A stretch of 64,000 bases of DNA from NCBI RefSeq assembly GCF_009389715.1, contig NC_052400.1:930001-994000 (forward strand), in the 5' to 3' direction. The stretch is from Phoenix dactylifera (taxonomy: Eukaryota > Streptophyta > Magnoliopsida > Arecales > Arecaceae). The notes under the pieces were generated by a model, which saw only the letters and a list, made by a program, of their open reading frames with translations, was not told the origin of the DNA and ran no database searches. Of the stretch, positions 24,644 to 35,708 are shown piece after piece (position 1 is the stretch's first letter; each line of letters starts with the position of its first letter). Position numbers and translations under genes: made by a program.

Positions 24644-24925
24644 TTACATAATGAAAGATGCACAATCTTCATAGAACATGGGCCATGGGGAGCTTCCACT
24701 AGGCAGAAAGTAGAGATACACAATACATCCTTCAGAGCAACCATATTCGGTTAGCTTGCACTGATCATTATTCATCAGGCAACCATTTTGTTGGATAAGC
24801 AAAAACCTATTTTCTTCAAATGTCTCTTTGCTTGCAACCTCCCACTTCAAACCTCCAACAGTTTCCTCATCTCGAACCTCTATATAGAAAAACCTACCAG
24901 AGCGTATCTCTATTCCCAACCTCAT
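24644..24925 (-). CDS. Ubiquitin-like domain protein, 93 aa, single exon
   Basis: The whole protein is one beta-grasp ubiquitin-like fold. It has a first hairpin (MRLGIEIRSGRFFYIEV), a helix (TVGGLKWEVASKE), then a strand RFLLIQQNGCLMNN and a last strand CIVYLYF near residue 70. There is no C-terminal Gly-Gly, so it cannot be conjugated like ubiquitin; it more likely acts as a binding module. Related short plant proteins exist as ubiquitin-like/7SL RNA-like domain genes, but the exact orthologue is not recognised. TAA stops the frame at 24644. A possible TATA box (24959-24966, minus) is only 34 bp from the ATG, which would leave a very short leader, so the transcription start is uncertain. 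Expression is not shown by the sequence; a retained pseudogene is possible. Confidence 0.6.
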   Translation of the reverse strand: MRLGIEIRSGRFFYIEVRDEETVGGLKWEVASKETFEENRFLLIQQNGCLMNNDQCKLTEYGCSEGCIVYLYFLPSGSSPWPMFYEDCASFIM

Positions 24926-24966
24926 TTTACCTTATTATGTTTTTTGACTCTATCAACCTTTTTATA

Positions 24967-26339
24967 GGAGCCCATTCTTAGTATATCTATTCATTATGAA
25001 GCGTGGCGATCACGCTTTGGACCATATCACTAGCATATCAATTTAGATTTGAATAGAGGTTTATATTAGGAATGTTATTAATTAGATGTCTAAATCATGC
25101 CAAATTATTTTATAATAGTGTTTGGGATGTAGTTCTTCGATTTGAATTCCCATATATCTGATTGGCTAACCAACATAGGATGAACCAAAGCATGCTAACT
25201 AAGGACTTATAAACCCTTAATTTCTTCACATCAAAGGAAGATGTGTTGTCCTCATAACGGTAACCATTAAGAGGTCCTTTTTGCGGGAAGTAACTTTCAA
25301 ATTTATTTATTTAATTAAAATATTGTGATTAATTTGAACACTTAAGAGGAAGTTGTTTATATGAAAAACTGCGTATAACTACTATTCCGAGGAAGTTATT
25401 GCTAGAATTAACCATCCACACTATTATAAGATGAGAAAGAAGTTTTTGTTCGAGCTCTCTATATATTCCCATGCACATTTGATATTGACAATTACATGGA
25501 TAAAGTTTCTAAGCCACTCATCTTTCTTCCCCTTCCCTCTAGAATGAAGGTTTAAACTAGTCTAGATTTTGTTTTGATTTTCTCAATCGTTTTCTCAATC
25601 ATTTTCTATTAGTTTTTTCACTTGCTATATTGCATGAAGGTTGGGTGAACTTGGACCGTATATATGCAAGTCTATCCATTTCCTTTGTCTTGATGTAGTT
25701 TCTTTCTTTGGTACCTTCTAAAATTTTCAATATAATCACAACAAATTGCGAAGTCCCTCTAATTGAGGCAAAAATGAAACCATCTCTATGATTGACCTCT
25801 CCATGGACCATGATCAACCAATATTTTTTGAAAGTTCGAATATTTGTTAGGGCATTTTCCATGAGATCAAGGGATGAGTTTAGCATTTTAACTATGAACA
25901 AACTTCAAGATATTACTCAGCATCTACATGAAATATGTCCCCATAAATGTCTTAATAATAAGATATTTTTTTCATGATTTTTATGTTAGAATTTTATCCG
26001 CTGATATTCTCCAAAAATAATGTGAACAATTATGGCTAAAGTTTCGAGATTATAGAATCTTGCTTTTAGCTAGCACATAGTTATACTCTCAAATCTCAAA
26101 ACTCGAGGAGGCATCTTTATTTGAAGGGTCGATAAAATATGTTGTCTATGTAGTCGTAGGTGTTGTTTGGCATCACTTTTATTTATTCTATATCCAAAAA
26201 TAAAAAAATAAAAATTATATTTCTATTTTTCTCTAATTTGTAAAAATATATATTATTTGGTGTAATCAATTTTTTTTTTTAAAATATGGGTGATAATGGG
26301 TACAGTGGTAGTTGTAGCAAAAGCAGTGGAGATGGTGAT
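24967..26339. other. Gene-free AT-rich stretch
   Basis: The 100-codon minus frame at 25599-25901 has no recognisable domain and I do not call it. No RNA gene or nameable repeat. Confidence 0.4.
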
Positions 26340-26822
26340 TGTAACAACCCAGGACCTCACCCAAAATGGCTAGCCGGAAGGTATTGTTTGGGTTCCTTGA
26401 TCCTGTATAAGTACCCAAGATCTACCCAGCGAATAACCGATGTGGGACTAAACACACGCTCGCACGGGTCCTCACATACTCCCCCCGTTCAAGCCCTGAC
26501 GTCCTCGTCAGGCTAAGGGTTCAAATCCATTCAAATCTAATCACAAATACCACGATCAGTCCGTGGTCAACCCTAATGGATCCGTGCTGCAGTGTCCCCT
26601 AGTCCACATAAGTTATGGGCCGGGTCCGCTTTGATACCATTTGTAACAATCCAGGATCTCACCCAAAATGGCTAGCCGGAAGGTATTATTTGGGTTTCTT
26701 GATCCTGTATAAGTACCCAAGATCTATCCAGCGAATAACCGATGTGGGACTAAATACACGCCCGCATATGTCCTCACATACTACCCCGTTCAAGTCCTGA
26801 CATCCTCGTCAAGCTAAGGGTT
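26340..26822 (-). mobile_element. TRIM (terminal-repeat retrotransposon in miniature) with partial extra unit
   Basis: Two 137-bp LTRs lie at 26340-26476 and 26642-26778. On the minus strand each runs TGTGAGGAC... or close to it and ends GTTACA. The 165-bp internal region has a primer site TGGTATCAAAGC at 26639-26628, one base off the tRNA-iMet complement, and a polypurine tract GAACGGGGGGAGTA next to the 3' LTR. There is no coding capacity. After 26778 the start of another internal region (26779-26822, ending CTAAGGGTTCA) follows and then breaks off, so this is a truncated tandem array. No target duplication is found. Confidence 0.85.
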
Positions 26823-27237
26823 CACAAAACCACCAACACAGCCCTAAACCTAGTAAATGAAGCGCAAGGGAAGGAGATTTTCTTTCAATCTAACTACAAA
26901 ATTTAGCATGTTTGAGCTCTTGAACCGAGAAAATTTCAGTTTCAGCTATTATTTAAAATTAAAAAATAAAAAATTAAGCTGCTTTTATGTAGTCAAAGGA
27001 TATAAGCAAGTGTTGTCGAGCTCCAGCTGGTAAACGTATATGAGAACTAATATAACTCTTGGAAAGACGAAAACAAAACATTTTTATATAGTCTCAGATT
27101 AGGGGCCTTCCCAACCTCCCATTCTTATGCCAACGGATCCTTAAAAGAATTTTTCTTAAACTAACACATCTTTTCAACTCCATATCGATCAGAGAACAAA
27201 ACAACTCCCCTCAAACAAAACAAAGAAAGAAAACTAG
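26823..27237. other. Spacer, 3' flank of the WAV3-like gene
   Basis: AT-rich, with no separate exon. It should hold the 3' untranslated region of the WAV3-like gene. Confidence 0.45.
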
Positions 27238-30054
27238 CTACCGGCGCCTGCCCTCCGGCGTCTGCGGTGCCGGGCTCCGACCGTCGACCAGCAGCGGCGA
27301 CGCTCGGCTCCACTCGCGCGACCGGTCCAACATTTCCGCCATCGCCTGCGTCCGGAATGTGACGGCCGTCGGCGCCGATGACAGCATCGTCGTTTGCCCC
27401 CTCAGCGCTGCTCTCTGCCACGAGTGCGAGCTCATCCCCGATAGCATGTAGGCCCTGCCGGACTCCTCGTAAGCTCGCCGGTTCGCCATTCTGTCCCTAA
27501 TCTCTTTTAGCTCTTTGTCCAGCCATGCGCATAGCTCATTGCCCGCCTGAGCCGACGACGAGGCCACGAGCGCCGCCCTTCGTGCGTCGAGCACCGCCTT
27601 CGCCCCTTCCAGGTCCCCGCCGTCGGCCTTCGCCTGAGCCTCCGCAATGCTCTCGGCCACCAGAATCCGGTTCCGCTGCCCGTCGACGATCAAGTTCGCG
27701 CTCTCATCCTCCGGCGAAAGGCTAGCGGGCCGGCGGACTGTAGTTCTCTCCTCCTCCACATGGATGACTTCTTGGGTAACGGGATCGGTGTAAGAGCAGT
27801 AAACGCTTTACAAGCGGCGTCCAAGGATCTTTTTGCTCTTCTTTGATGGGAACCGTGACGTCGAGAAGGAAGTACTTCTCCTCTTCGGCGTACAAGTCGC
27901 CGACGCTGATGACCGCCGTCAGGCGATGGTCGGAGATGCTCGATGAGTAGTTCCCGGTGGCGACCGAGGTGAGGTAGACACCCGGTGAGGCCGAGCATAT
28001 GTTCATCTGCACGCGCTGGGCAACGACGCTGAGCAGGCCGGCGAGGCAAGCGGCAAACGCGTCCGAGACCGCCTCCTCCTTCTCCACGAAGGAGAAGGTC
28101 CCGCAGGTGGCCTCCGCCACGGCATGCATGATGCCCGGGTCGTGGTCCGCGCCGAAACCGAAGGTATGGATCGGCCCGATGCTATGGGCAGTGGGGGGCA
28201 GGCGGTGGAGGAAGGCTCTGGTCCGGGAAGAGCCGTGCAGACCGGCGAGGGAGGAGCGATCCATGGTATCGATGCCATCGGAAAGGAGGATGATGCTCGT
28301 CACGGGGTTGCGGAAACGGCGCTCCTCTAGGATGCGAATGCCGACGGAGAGGCCGCCGGCAATGTCTGTCCCGCCACAGGCGACAAGGGAGTTGATAGCG
28401 TTGGCCGCCTCTGCCCGTCCCGCGTCGGACATGAGGCGGAGGCCGAGCACGCGATTGGTAGTGTTGGAGAAGGCGACGATCGCAAGGCGGTCGGCGGGGG
28501 TGAGGCTTCGGATTATGAAGCCGACGGCATGCTTGACGAGTGCGAGCTTGCGGCCCTCCATGCTGTGGCTGACATCGAGCACGGCGACGAGGTCGAGGGC
28601 CGCACGACCGTCGTGGGTGGGGAGAGGCGGGGCGCGGGCCTTGATCAGGACTGTGAAGGAGGACGGAGAGGAGGCGGCGGCGATGGCAGGGAATTCGGGC
28701 AAGGTCTCGATGGCGACGGCGGCGGTGGGGGAGGTGGGGGAAAGAGAAGGGTGGGGAGGGGTTCGTCGTCGTCGAAGGCGGGGAGGTTCTCGAAGGGGGC
28801 TGACGGCAGGGGGGACCGGCAGAGGGGGCAGTCATGGTGACCGTGGAGGACGGTGGCCTTAATGCAGTTGAAATGGAAGCAGTGGGAGCATGGGGCTGTG
28901 AATATAGGGTTGGCCGCCTGCTCCGAGTTCATGGTGGTGAGGCATATGGCGCATGGTCTCTGCACCAAAGAGAAGAACATTTCCAAAAAGCACTGCATGA
29001 GAAAATTCCATGAAGAAGTAAAGGACAGCAGCACTAAAACTATAGAAGGAAGGAACATGGCTAGACCTAGTCATCAAAGACACAAAATTAAATTAGTATA
29101 GAGTAATTTCCATATGTTCAATTTCATATAAAGCAGTCAGTATAATTAAATTCTGTTAGGTTTGCTATTTTTGTTATCTCTTCTCTTGTTTGGCATGCAA
29201 GTTGTTATAAAAGCTTCCATCTCATATGAAGAACTAGGAATAACAGGACGAGAAAATGATGAAAAAGGCCAAAAATGGGAGTATCATATCAAACGTGTAC
29301 GAAAAGTGGAGTTGTTCAATGAAACGGCCCTGCTTCGGGGTGGTACCGATGGTGGTGGAGGGTGCCACCCCCTACTTCAGAATATTCAGGCTATGATCAG
29401 GAGCGGTGTGGTCTTCCAAACCAAACATGTGTTCATAGAAGTTAACGAGGCTACGGACTGGATGACTTTATATATGACCAGTCATTCTAGAGATATCCTA
29501 TAGTTTGGGTAAGGAGAGTTGCCCAGAGCTAGCAGAAAAAAAAAAAAAAAGAGCCTGCAAGATTGCACCCAAAGCATCTTCGAAGAATTAATGCCATTGT
29601 AATCTTTAAATAATTGCTTAAGACCTAATTCAGTCCAAAGTGTTATTAAGAAATTATGGACCCAATCAAACTTTGGTTTACCAAAAGAAACTTCACCTGC
29701 ATAGATGAAAGAGCAAGAGAAATTAGACGATATATATTCAGTCAAAATAACTATTAATATTAGGATATTATTTGATGTTCCTTTTTTTTTTTTTAGACAA
29801 ACTTCAGATGTCTGATGGAAAGGTTCAAAAAAGAAAAGAAAAGACGGGAAATATTGGTTTCTCACCGACGAACGGAAAGTGCTAGAGTTTGTAGAGATAT
29901 CGGTGCTCGGCGACGGTGATGATTGCACCGGCAATGACGACGGCGATGCCTCCGACGACGGCCTATGGTGTGTCACCGGGCGACGAAAAAAGGAAGACCA
30001 CCTTGACGAAAGCTGATTCCATGATGTATTCACCTTCTTCCATGCCTTGCCCAT
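27238..30054 (-). CDS. WAV3: WAV3-like RING/vWA E3 ubiquitin ligase, two frameshifts in exon 2
   Basis: Exon 1 is 30054-29866 (63 codons, MGKAWKKVNTSWNQLSSRWS start). A 906-bp GT/AG intron follows, then exon 2 at 28959-27238, joined in phase 0. Exon 2 opens with a RING finger (CAIC, CSHCFHFNC, CPLC) of an E3 ligase. A von Willebrand A domain follows with a MIDAS-like DVSHS, GGTD and LSDG. The C-terminal region (IVDGQRNRILVAESIAEAQ, ELKEIRDRMANRRAYEESGR) matches the WAV3 family, which regulates root gravitropism and auxin response. The frame slips by one base in a C-rich tract near 28725-28745 and slips back near 27808, so RING and C-terminus share a frame and the vWA domain lies in another. 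Without the slips the product would be about 636 aa, slightly shorter than Arabidopsis WAV3. A recent pseudogene or two assembly errors are both possible. Confidence 0.82.
29310..29535 (+). mobile_element. LINE 3' fragment in the WAV3-like intron
   Basis: The plus-strand frame ending at 29503 holds a LINE RNase H end (GGCHPLLQNIQAMIRSGV, HVFIEVNEATDWMTLY, SHSRDIL). A 15-A tail follows at about 29536. It is inserted antisense to the host gene, inside its intron, and is 5'-truncated. Confidence 0.6.
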
Positions 30055-30059
30055 CTTCC

Positions 30060-30280
30060 ATATCTATGATTTACATAACCCTAAGTCAAGCATATTATAG
30101 TTGTTCTTCCAAACAAAGAAAAACCACAAAAATAAACCAAATAAAATCGTTTACGCTCGGGAAAAAAAAAAAAGAAAGAGCTTTAGAGAGAGAGAGACTC
30201 ACAGGCTTAAAGCAAAGAGAGAGCCCGAGAGAGAGGGTTTTATGAGCAAGGAAGGGCCTTGGTTCTTCGTGGTATATATA
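30060..30280 (-). promoter_or_regulatory. TATA box and CT-rich leader of the WAV3-like gene
   Basis: TATATATA at 30280-30273 (minus strand) lies about 220 bp upstream of the ATG. The leader between them is CT-rich on the coding strand (GAGAGA blocks at 30186-30236 on the plus strand), a common plant 5' UTR feature. Confidence 0.55.
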
Positions 30281-30489
30281 GAGGGGAGTTGGGTGGTTGG
30301 CGTTCGCATAGAGTTCTATGCGGTCACATTCAAAGGCGTCCTTGACTAGGGTTGTTCTTGTTGCGAAAGACCGTGGGCGTTTCCTGGGATTCTTTCCTTT
30401 TACAGTTATATCTTGTGACATGACGACTTGCACCCGCCTATCTCGCAATTTCTATCCCTTTTGGAAAAGGAATTGAATTCCCCTCGTCA

Positions 30490-31640
30490 ACCACTATCCA
30501 CCTCCACGTCCACACACGCTCCCTTGGTGGGACCAGCCGGGGCCCACGAGTAAAGAATATATATTTTTTTTTCCACTAAAAGAATTTCTGACGAGTATGA
30601 ATACACCCAATAAAACAATGCAAGAACGAGTTTCCAATAAGATTAGATGTAATACACTATGGACTTTGAGATTTGTGCTTAGCACATGGTCGATCTCATG
30701 TATTCCAATCAACATATTTGCTTGCATTGCATGCTAGACACTGATCTCAAAATCCACGTGTATCGTGTGTCTTGTTGCTAGATTTTTTTTCTTCACAGAA
30801 TAATTTTAAACCATGCAGGTTAGCAACTTCGTTTGTTGTTGGAGAATCATTTTTTACTCCTTGGTTTGATTGCTATCTAACATATATATTCGCTTACCAA
30901 ATTTTATCGCCGATCCTTCATTATGATGGCCATCTAATTTTTAGTCCTCACCCCATTTAAGTAGATCTCAAATTCAACATATATCGCGTCTTGTTGCTAG
31001 ATCTCAAGCATGACAATAATTTTGTTTGTCGGGGGAGAATCATTTTCTACTCCTTGGTTTGACTACCATTTAACATATATATTCGCTTACCAAATTTTAT
31101 CGCCAATCCTTCATTTTGATGGCCGTCTAATTTTAAGTCCTCACCCTATTTAAATAGAATTTAGTCGAGAATTTATTGTATAATGGCAGTCAAACCAAGA
31201 GATGGAAATGGATTTGCCCTAAAAAATGAATGTCTCTGTCGGTTCCTTATCTTGGAAATGAATTTGGTCAAGAACTATTCAAAGAGCTACTTTCAAATGA
31301 ATTGGTAGCTACTGCATTTGTGAAAAATTTCGTGTGCCTAGTATTTCCGTGAAGTTTCTTCTTCTATAAAAAAAACACCTTTCTTTCACTTTTGCTTTTA
31401 GGGTTCTATATATATATATGTATATATGTATACTTCCTTTTTTAAATGCATCTCGGTTGGATGCTGACTTCTTGCTGTAGTGTTCCTCTTGAGTCAAAGA
31501 ATTGCCACATTGTTGTCTCGTAGAAGTTAGAGCTTGAGTTCAACATATTACTTCATTTGGTGAAAGCTCTCTCGGAACGGTCTGCACACGCTATACAACC
31601 AATTAATATCAATTCCAAAAAGATCATGATATACCTCGGA
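30490..31640. other. Gene-free stretch with a degenerate tandem duplication
   Basis: No exon. A roughly 205-bp block is duplicated in tandem: copy 1 about 30770-30960, copy 2 about 30975-31152. Both contain CTTGTTGCTAGAT, ACTCCTTGGTTTGA and ATTCGCTTACCAAATTTTAT. Confidence 0.6.
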
Positions 31641-32170
31641 TATGATCCTTGCCGACATCATCCAATTGACTAATAGCAGCTCGCCACCTGGGCACCAATA
31701 AAGGCACTATAAAGCCATTTAAATCTTCTCTAATAGGCGATGGTTACAGCTTAGCCAACAAGCACGCGCAGTTAAGCTCCGCGATGTGCGAACATTGCCG
31801 AGCAGTTAGGGTGCACGTTGGCCTTACTCAGCAACGGACACCGACCCTCGCCTTATATAAGTAGTGCTTGAGGAATCTTCAGGCATGCTCTCTCACGCAC
31901 TCGATAACACTATCACTCACTTTCTCAAATCTCCGTTGTTTCCTCAAAATTCTCTTGTGACTTAGCTATTGGAGGATCCTCCGTCAGACAAACTCCAATA
32001 ATCTTTCGATGTGGACTTTCTTTTTTTATATTTTCAAGTTAGTTCCTCAGCAAATTTATTCGTCCGAGCACAACCACAGTTGACAATTTTTCTTAGCTTA
32101 TCTCTTCAGCTCGAAGCTCCAATTTTAGCAGCAACGGATCTAGTTTGAGTTGCATTATGGTGTAATTTCT
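31640..32170 (+). mobile_element. Degenerate solo LTR-like sequence (Gypsy type)
   Basis: The layout resembles a plant Gypsy LTR: GC-balanced U3, a TATA-like CTTATATAAG at 31852-31861, a leader with TCACTCACTTTCTC, then GGAGGATCCTCCGTCAGAC and a CAGC-rich end. No partner LTR or primer site is seen. Confidence 0.4.
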
Positions 32171-35100
32171 TTCTAATAGGCACTCAAATAAAGCCTTGGC
32201 CAATGGCCAAGAAAGATCAGGCTCATTTGGCCCTGTAAGTTAATTGTAAATAAATTAACTTACAGTAATAACCAATAATTGTAAATTATTTTAACAATAA
32301 TAGCAACAACAAAAACGAAGGCGGCCTAAAACAAATAAATTCTACTCAAAACAAATAAAAAGCAGGTGGCCCAAGACTCTGGCTTCATGTACTCAACTTC
32401 GGGAGTTTCTTTTATACAAAAGAAAAGATTTTAATTTCAGTTGCACCTGTCCATTCATTTAAGAGAATATTAACAGCTTGTAACTCCTCCTAAGCATCTC
32501 TCCTGAGTAAAAATCCATGCATTGCGCTCTCGCCACACAATTACAAGGCAATCTTCCTTGATCATAGGTAGCTAGGCACCCATTCACATCTTCAATGATC
32601 ATGTTTACATGCCTGAAAATTTTTAAGCATGTCGTCGATGTAAATTCAAAGCATTTCTCCTTATACAGTTGCCACTGTTCAGCATTGTTTCTCTTGAAGA
32701 GTGAATAGAAGTTTTAGATTATGAGTTCAGAAAGATCCAAGCAAATCAAAAGCGTGAAAACTGAAGCAAGATGTCAATAATGCTGATTAAACAACAGTTG
32801 CAGATAATTAAACAACATAGTTTAATGTAGGTCCATATAATACAACCTTGATCATCAGAATACTAGACAAAGTCCTCTGTTTCCAAGGAGCTCTATAGCA
32901 ACAGTGGCAAGAGCTAAGTGAAGTTAGGTGTTCTTCTGTACTTATAATTATCATATATTACAATAGTTGAGATGATGGGTTGATATGCCCTATAATCAAG
33001 ATACTTAAACATTAACAATCACAAAATTTTGGTAGGTGACCTATGTCAAGTTGCATTGAAGAGTTGCTTTGTTATATAAGGCATAATGATAAAAAAATTT
33101 CAAGAAACAAGACATTTGGGTCCCTCAATAAATTTACGTGGTTCTTCAACATACCGAAAAGCTGACCGATAAAATTGAAGTGAGATATCTGCTACTTTGA
33201 TCTATATATGCACCTTTTATGTTCTAGTGACATAGACGCATTTATTTTTTGGCATAACTAATAAATTTATGTGCTTCAATATACTGAAAAACTGACCGAT
33301 TAAATGAAAGTGAGATATTTGCTACTTGCGATCTATATATGCATCTTTTGTGTTCTAGCATAATTTTATCATTTCATTCTGGTGACCCTCCAAGAGATCA
33401 TTATTGGCTCAATTCCTAGACTTTAGCCTCAATACCTAGCCGCCAGTTTCCTCTTTATATGATGGTAGGTTTGGAGAATAACCAATCAATGCATCACCAA
33501 TCACAAATCAATTGGGTAAGATTGGCTTCAAATTTCAAATAATGGCCTACTTGGATACTCCAGTAAAATTGGGTTAGATTTCCTATTGGATTCATGGATT
33601 TGGCAGCTCATTTAAGCATAGTCCATATCGATCCAACACTCACCCAGCCTTAATCCTGCGAAGGCAAAAAAAAAAAAAAAAGACCTATGAATCATTCCTT
33701 CTTGCATCAACAATGCCCACAAGCTAGGACAGACTAGGACTCGATGAGATCTCCGAAGACTACGGGCAAGGCAGACCAACAAGCCTATTCCTATGAGAAT
33801 TGAATCATTATAGAATTTGGGTTTGGATAAATAACTCAATTTTTGACGAACAAGAGTACAATATAGTTATCATCTTATTACAGGTATTATATGAATGTCT
33901 GAACTATATCTTCTAAATTTCTTTTATCCAAGTAAATTATATTCTTAATTAAATCAAAGAACCTTCAGCTGGAAAACAGAATAAATGAATAGATACAACA
34001 ACTTGGGACAATAATATTTAATGACTGAAATACTCCATAGGTGTTTTATGATTCAGGGTAATTGTGTTTATCATGTTAAAATACCATTGATATTCAATGT
34101 CCCAAAATAATATCAGGGTTCTATATTACAACTCTTTTTTAGGGGATATTTGCAAAACTAGTCCTTGATATAGGGTAATATTCTTTTGCATATCATGACT
34201 CTTGTAATGTAATGCCATAGTCAGAAGTTTAATTTTTCTGATCAATAGCTGTAGATACAAGTTCATTCTCATTCAGATGATCTATTTGCTTTGCACTTAA
34301 ACCAAGTAAAATTAATAGATTTCTAATGCAGATTCAATTTGTGGTCCAAGTTGAAATTATGTCCGAATTCTTAAAAACCAATTCCAAATAATCCTTATTA
34401 TCATCATGGTCTAATTTATGATTACTCATGAGATTCTATCGTAACATAAGAGAAAAAATATAGAAGCTAATCAAATAAACCATCATATTATGGGGGACCA
34501 TTATTATGACTCATATAGTTATTATAATCTTGATCAATTAAAATATACAGTGTAAAGATAAATGCATGAAATTTATATCCAAACTTTTCCACTTAAAACA
34601 TGTATCTTGAAATATACAGTATTTCATGCTCAGACAGAACATATTGAGCTAGATTATTATTATTAGTATTATCTGTAAAAACATGAAGAATGGTAAACTA
34701 ATTCTTGATATAGTTGCTTCAAAAAATCACTTACTGCCACATTATTTGAATCTATCTCCACAACACAAGTTGATGATATTTTTACCAGGGAAATATTTAG
34801 ATGCCTGTATATGCTATCCATAAATAAATTATCCAAACAGCAGAAGCTTAACGGAGAACAGATAGGAAAGAAGAATTTGTTACACAGGGAAGCACCAAGA
34901 TTGCAATATATCTATATATATAGGGATTTTGCATTCCTCTTAAATCATGATTATGGTGTTCACATTTTTTAGGATTGTAAATATGAAAGTTTCCTTAAAT
35001 AAAAAAATCTAGCTAAACCTAATGAAAGAGATTAAGATAAGGATTATCTCCAGAGAGGTGAAGTTATTTGCAGATGAAGTTATTTCAGATAGCGAGATGA

Positions 35101-35708
35101 CTAACAGGATCCTATACTCTAATGTATCATTTATAAATAACACTCTTGTACAAGAGAAATAAAAAAAATCCCATTCCTCATGATCTCTTGATATAACTTT
35201 CTAAATTCTGACAACCAGCCTCAAATAATTGGATAAAACTTATGAAAAATCCATCAATGCCAGGTCCATAACTTCTGAGCCGAAAAATCTACAGATTGTT
35301 ATTATTATTTCTCCTGAAAGCATGAACAGAAGCCCAGAAAAAATAGATGCATGTAGATAAGGAAACGTTAAAAATGCACATCAAGCAACAATCAGTTCAC
35401 AATTAAAAATGCACATCAAGCAACAATTTGTTCACAATCAAACAACAGAGATTCAAAAAATAGTTTCATACAACCCCTTGTCTATGCAACTAGCAATATA
35501 CATGGTACCACCTTGATCATCAGAATACCAGAGAAGGCCCCTTCCTCCAAGGAGCACCATAGCAAGAGTCATAAGAGCAAGGTGAAGTTGCTGTTCTTCT
35601 ATTCTGCTTACTATTATTAGGTTTTATCGTAGTAAGAGCAAGGTGAAGTTGTTGTTCTTCGATTCTGCTTAGTATATTAGGTTTTATTGTAGCAATTCCT
35701 TTTTCCTT
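32171..35708. other. Gene-free stretch 3' of the dioxygenase gene
   Basis: No coding exon. About 32840-32945 (CTTGATCATCAGAATAC, CCAAGGAGCTC, AAGTGAAGTTAGGTGTTCTTCT) is a diverged copy of 35508-35610, the 3' flank of the dioxygenase gene. A degenerate tandem repeat of about 131 bp lies at 33120-33360 (CTGACCGAT..AAATGAAAGTGAGATAT type). The rest is unremarkable AT-rich DNA. Confidence 0.5.
35575..35696. repeat. 61-bp tandem duplication
   Basis: Two copies of GAGCAAGGTGAAGTTG and following sequence start at 35575 and 35636. They lie directly 3' of the dioxygenase stop codon, so they fall in its 3' UTR or flank. Confidence 0.8.

Noticed and set aside
25599-25901. 100-codon minus frame
   Set aside because: No domain, AT-biased composition, no promoter or splice support.
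27999-28862. 287-codon plus frame opposite the WAV3-like exon
   Set aside because: Antisense shadow; the minus strand shows RING and vWA motifs.
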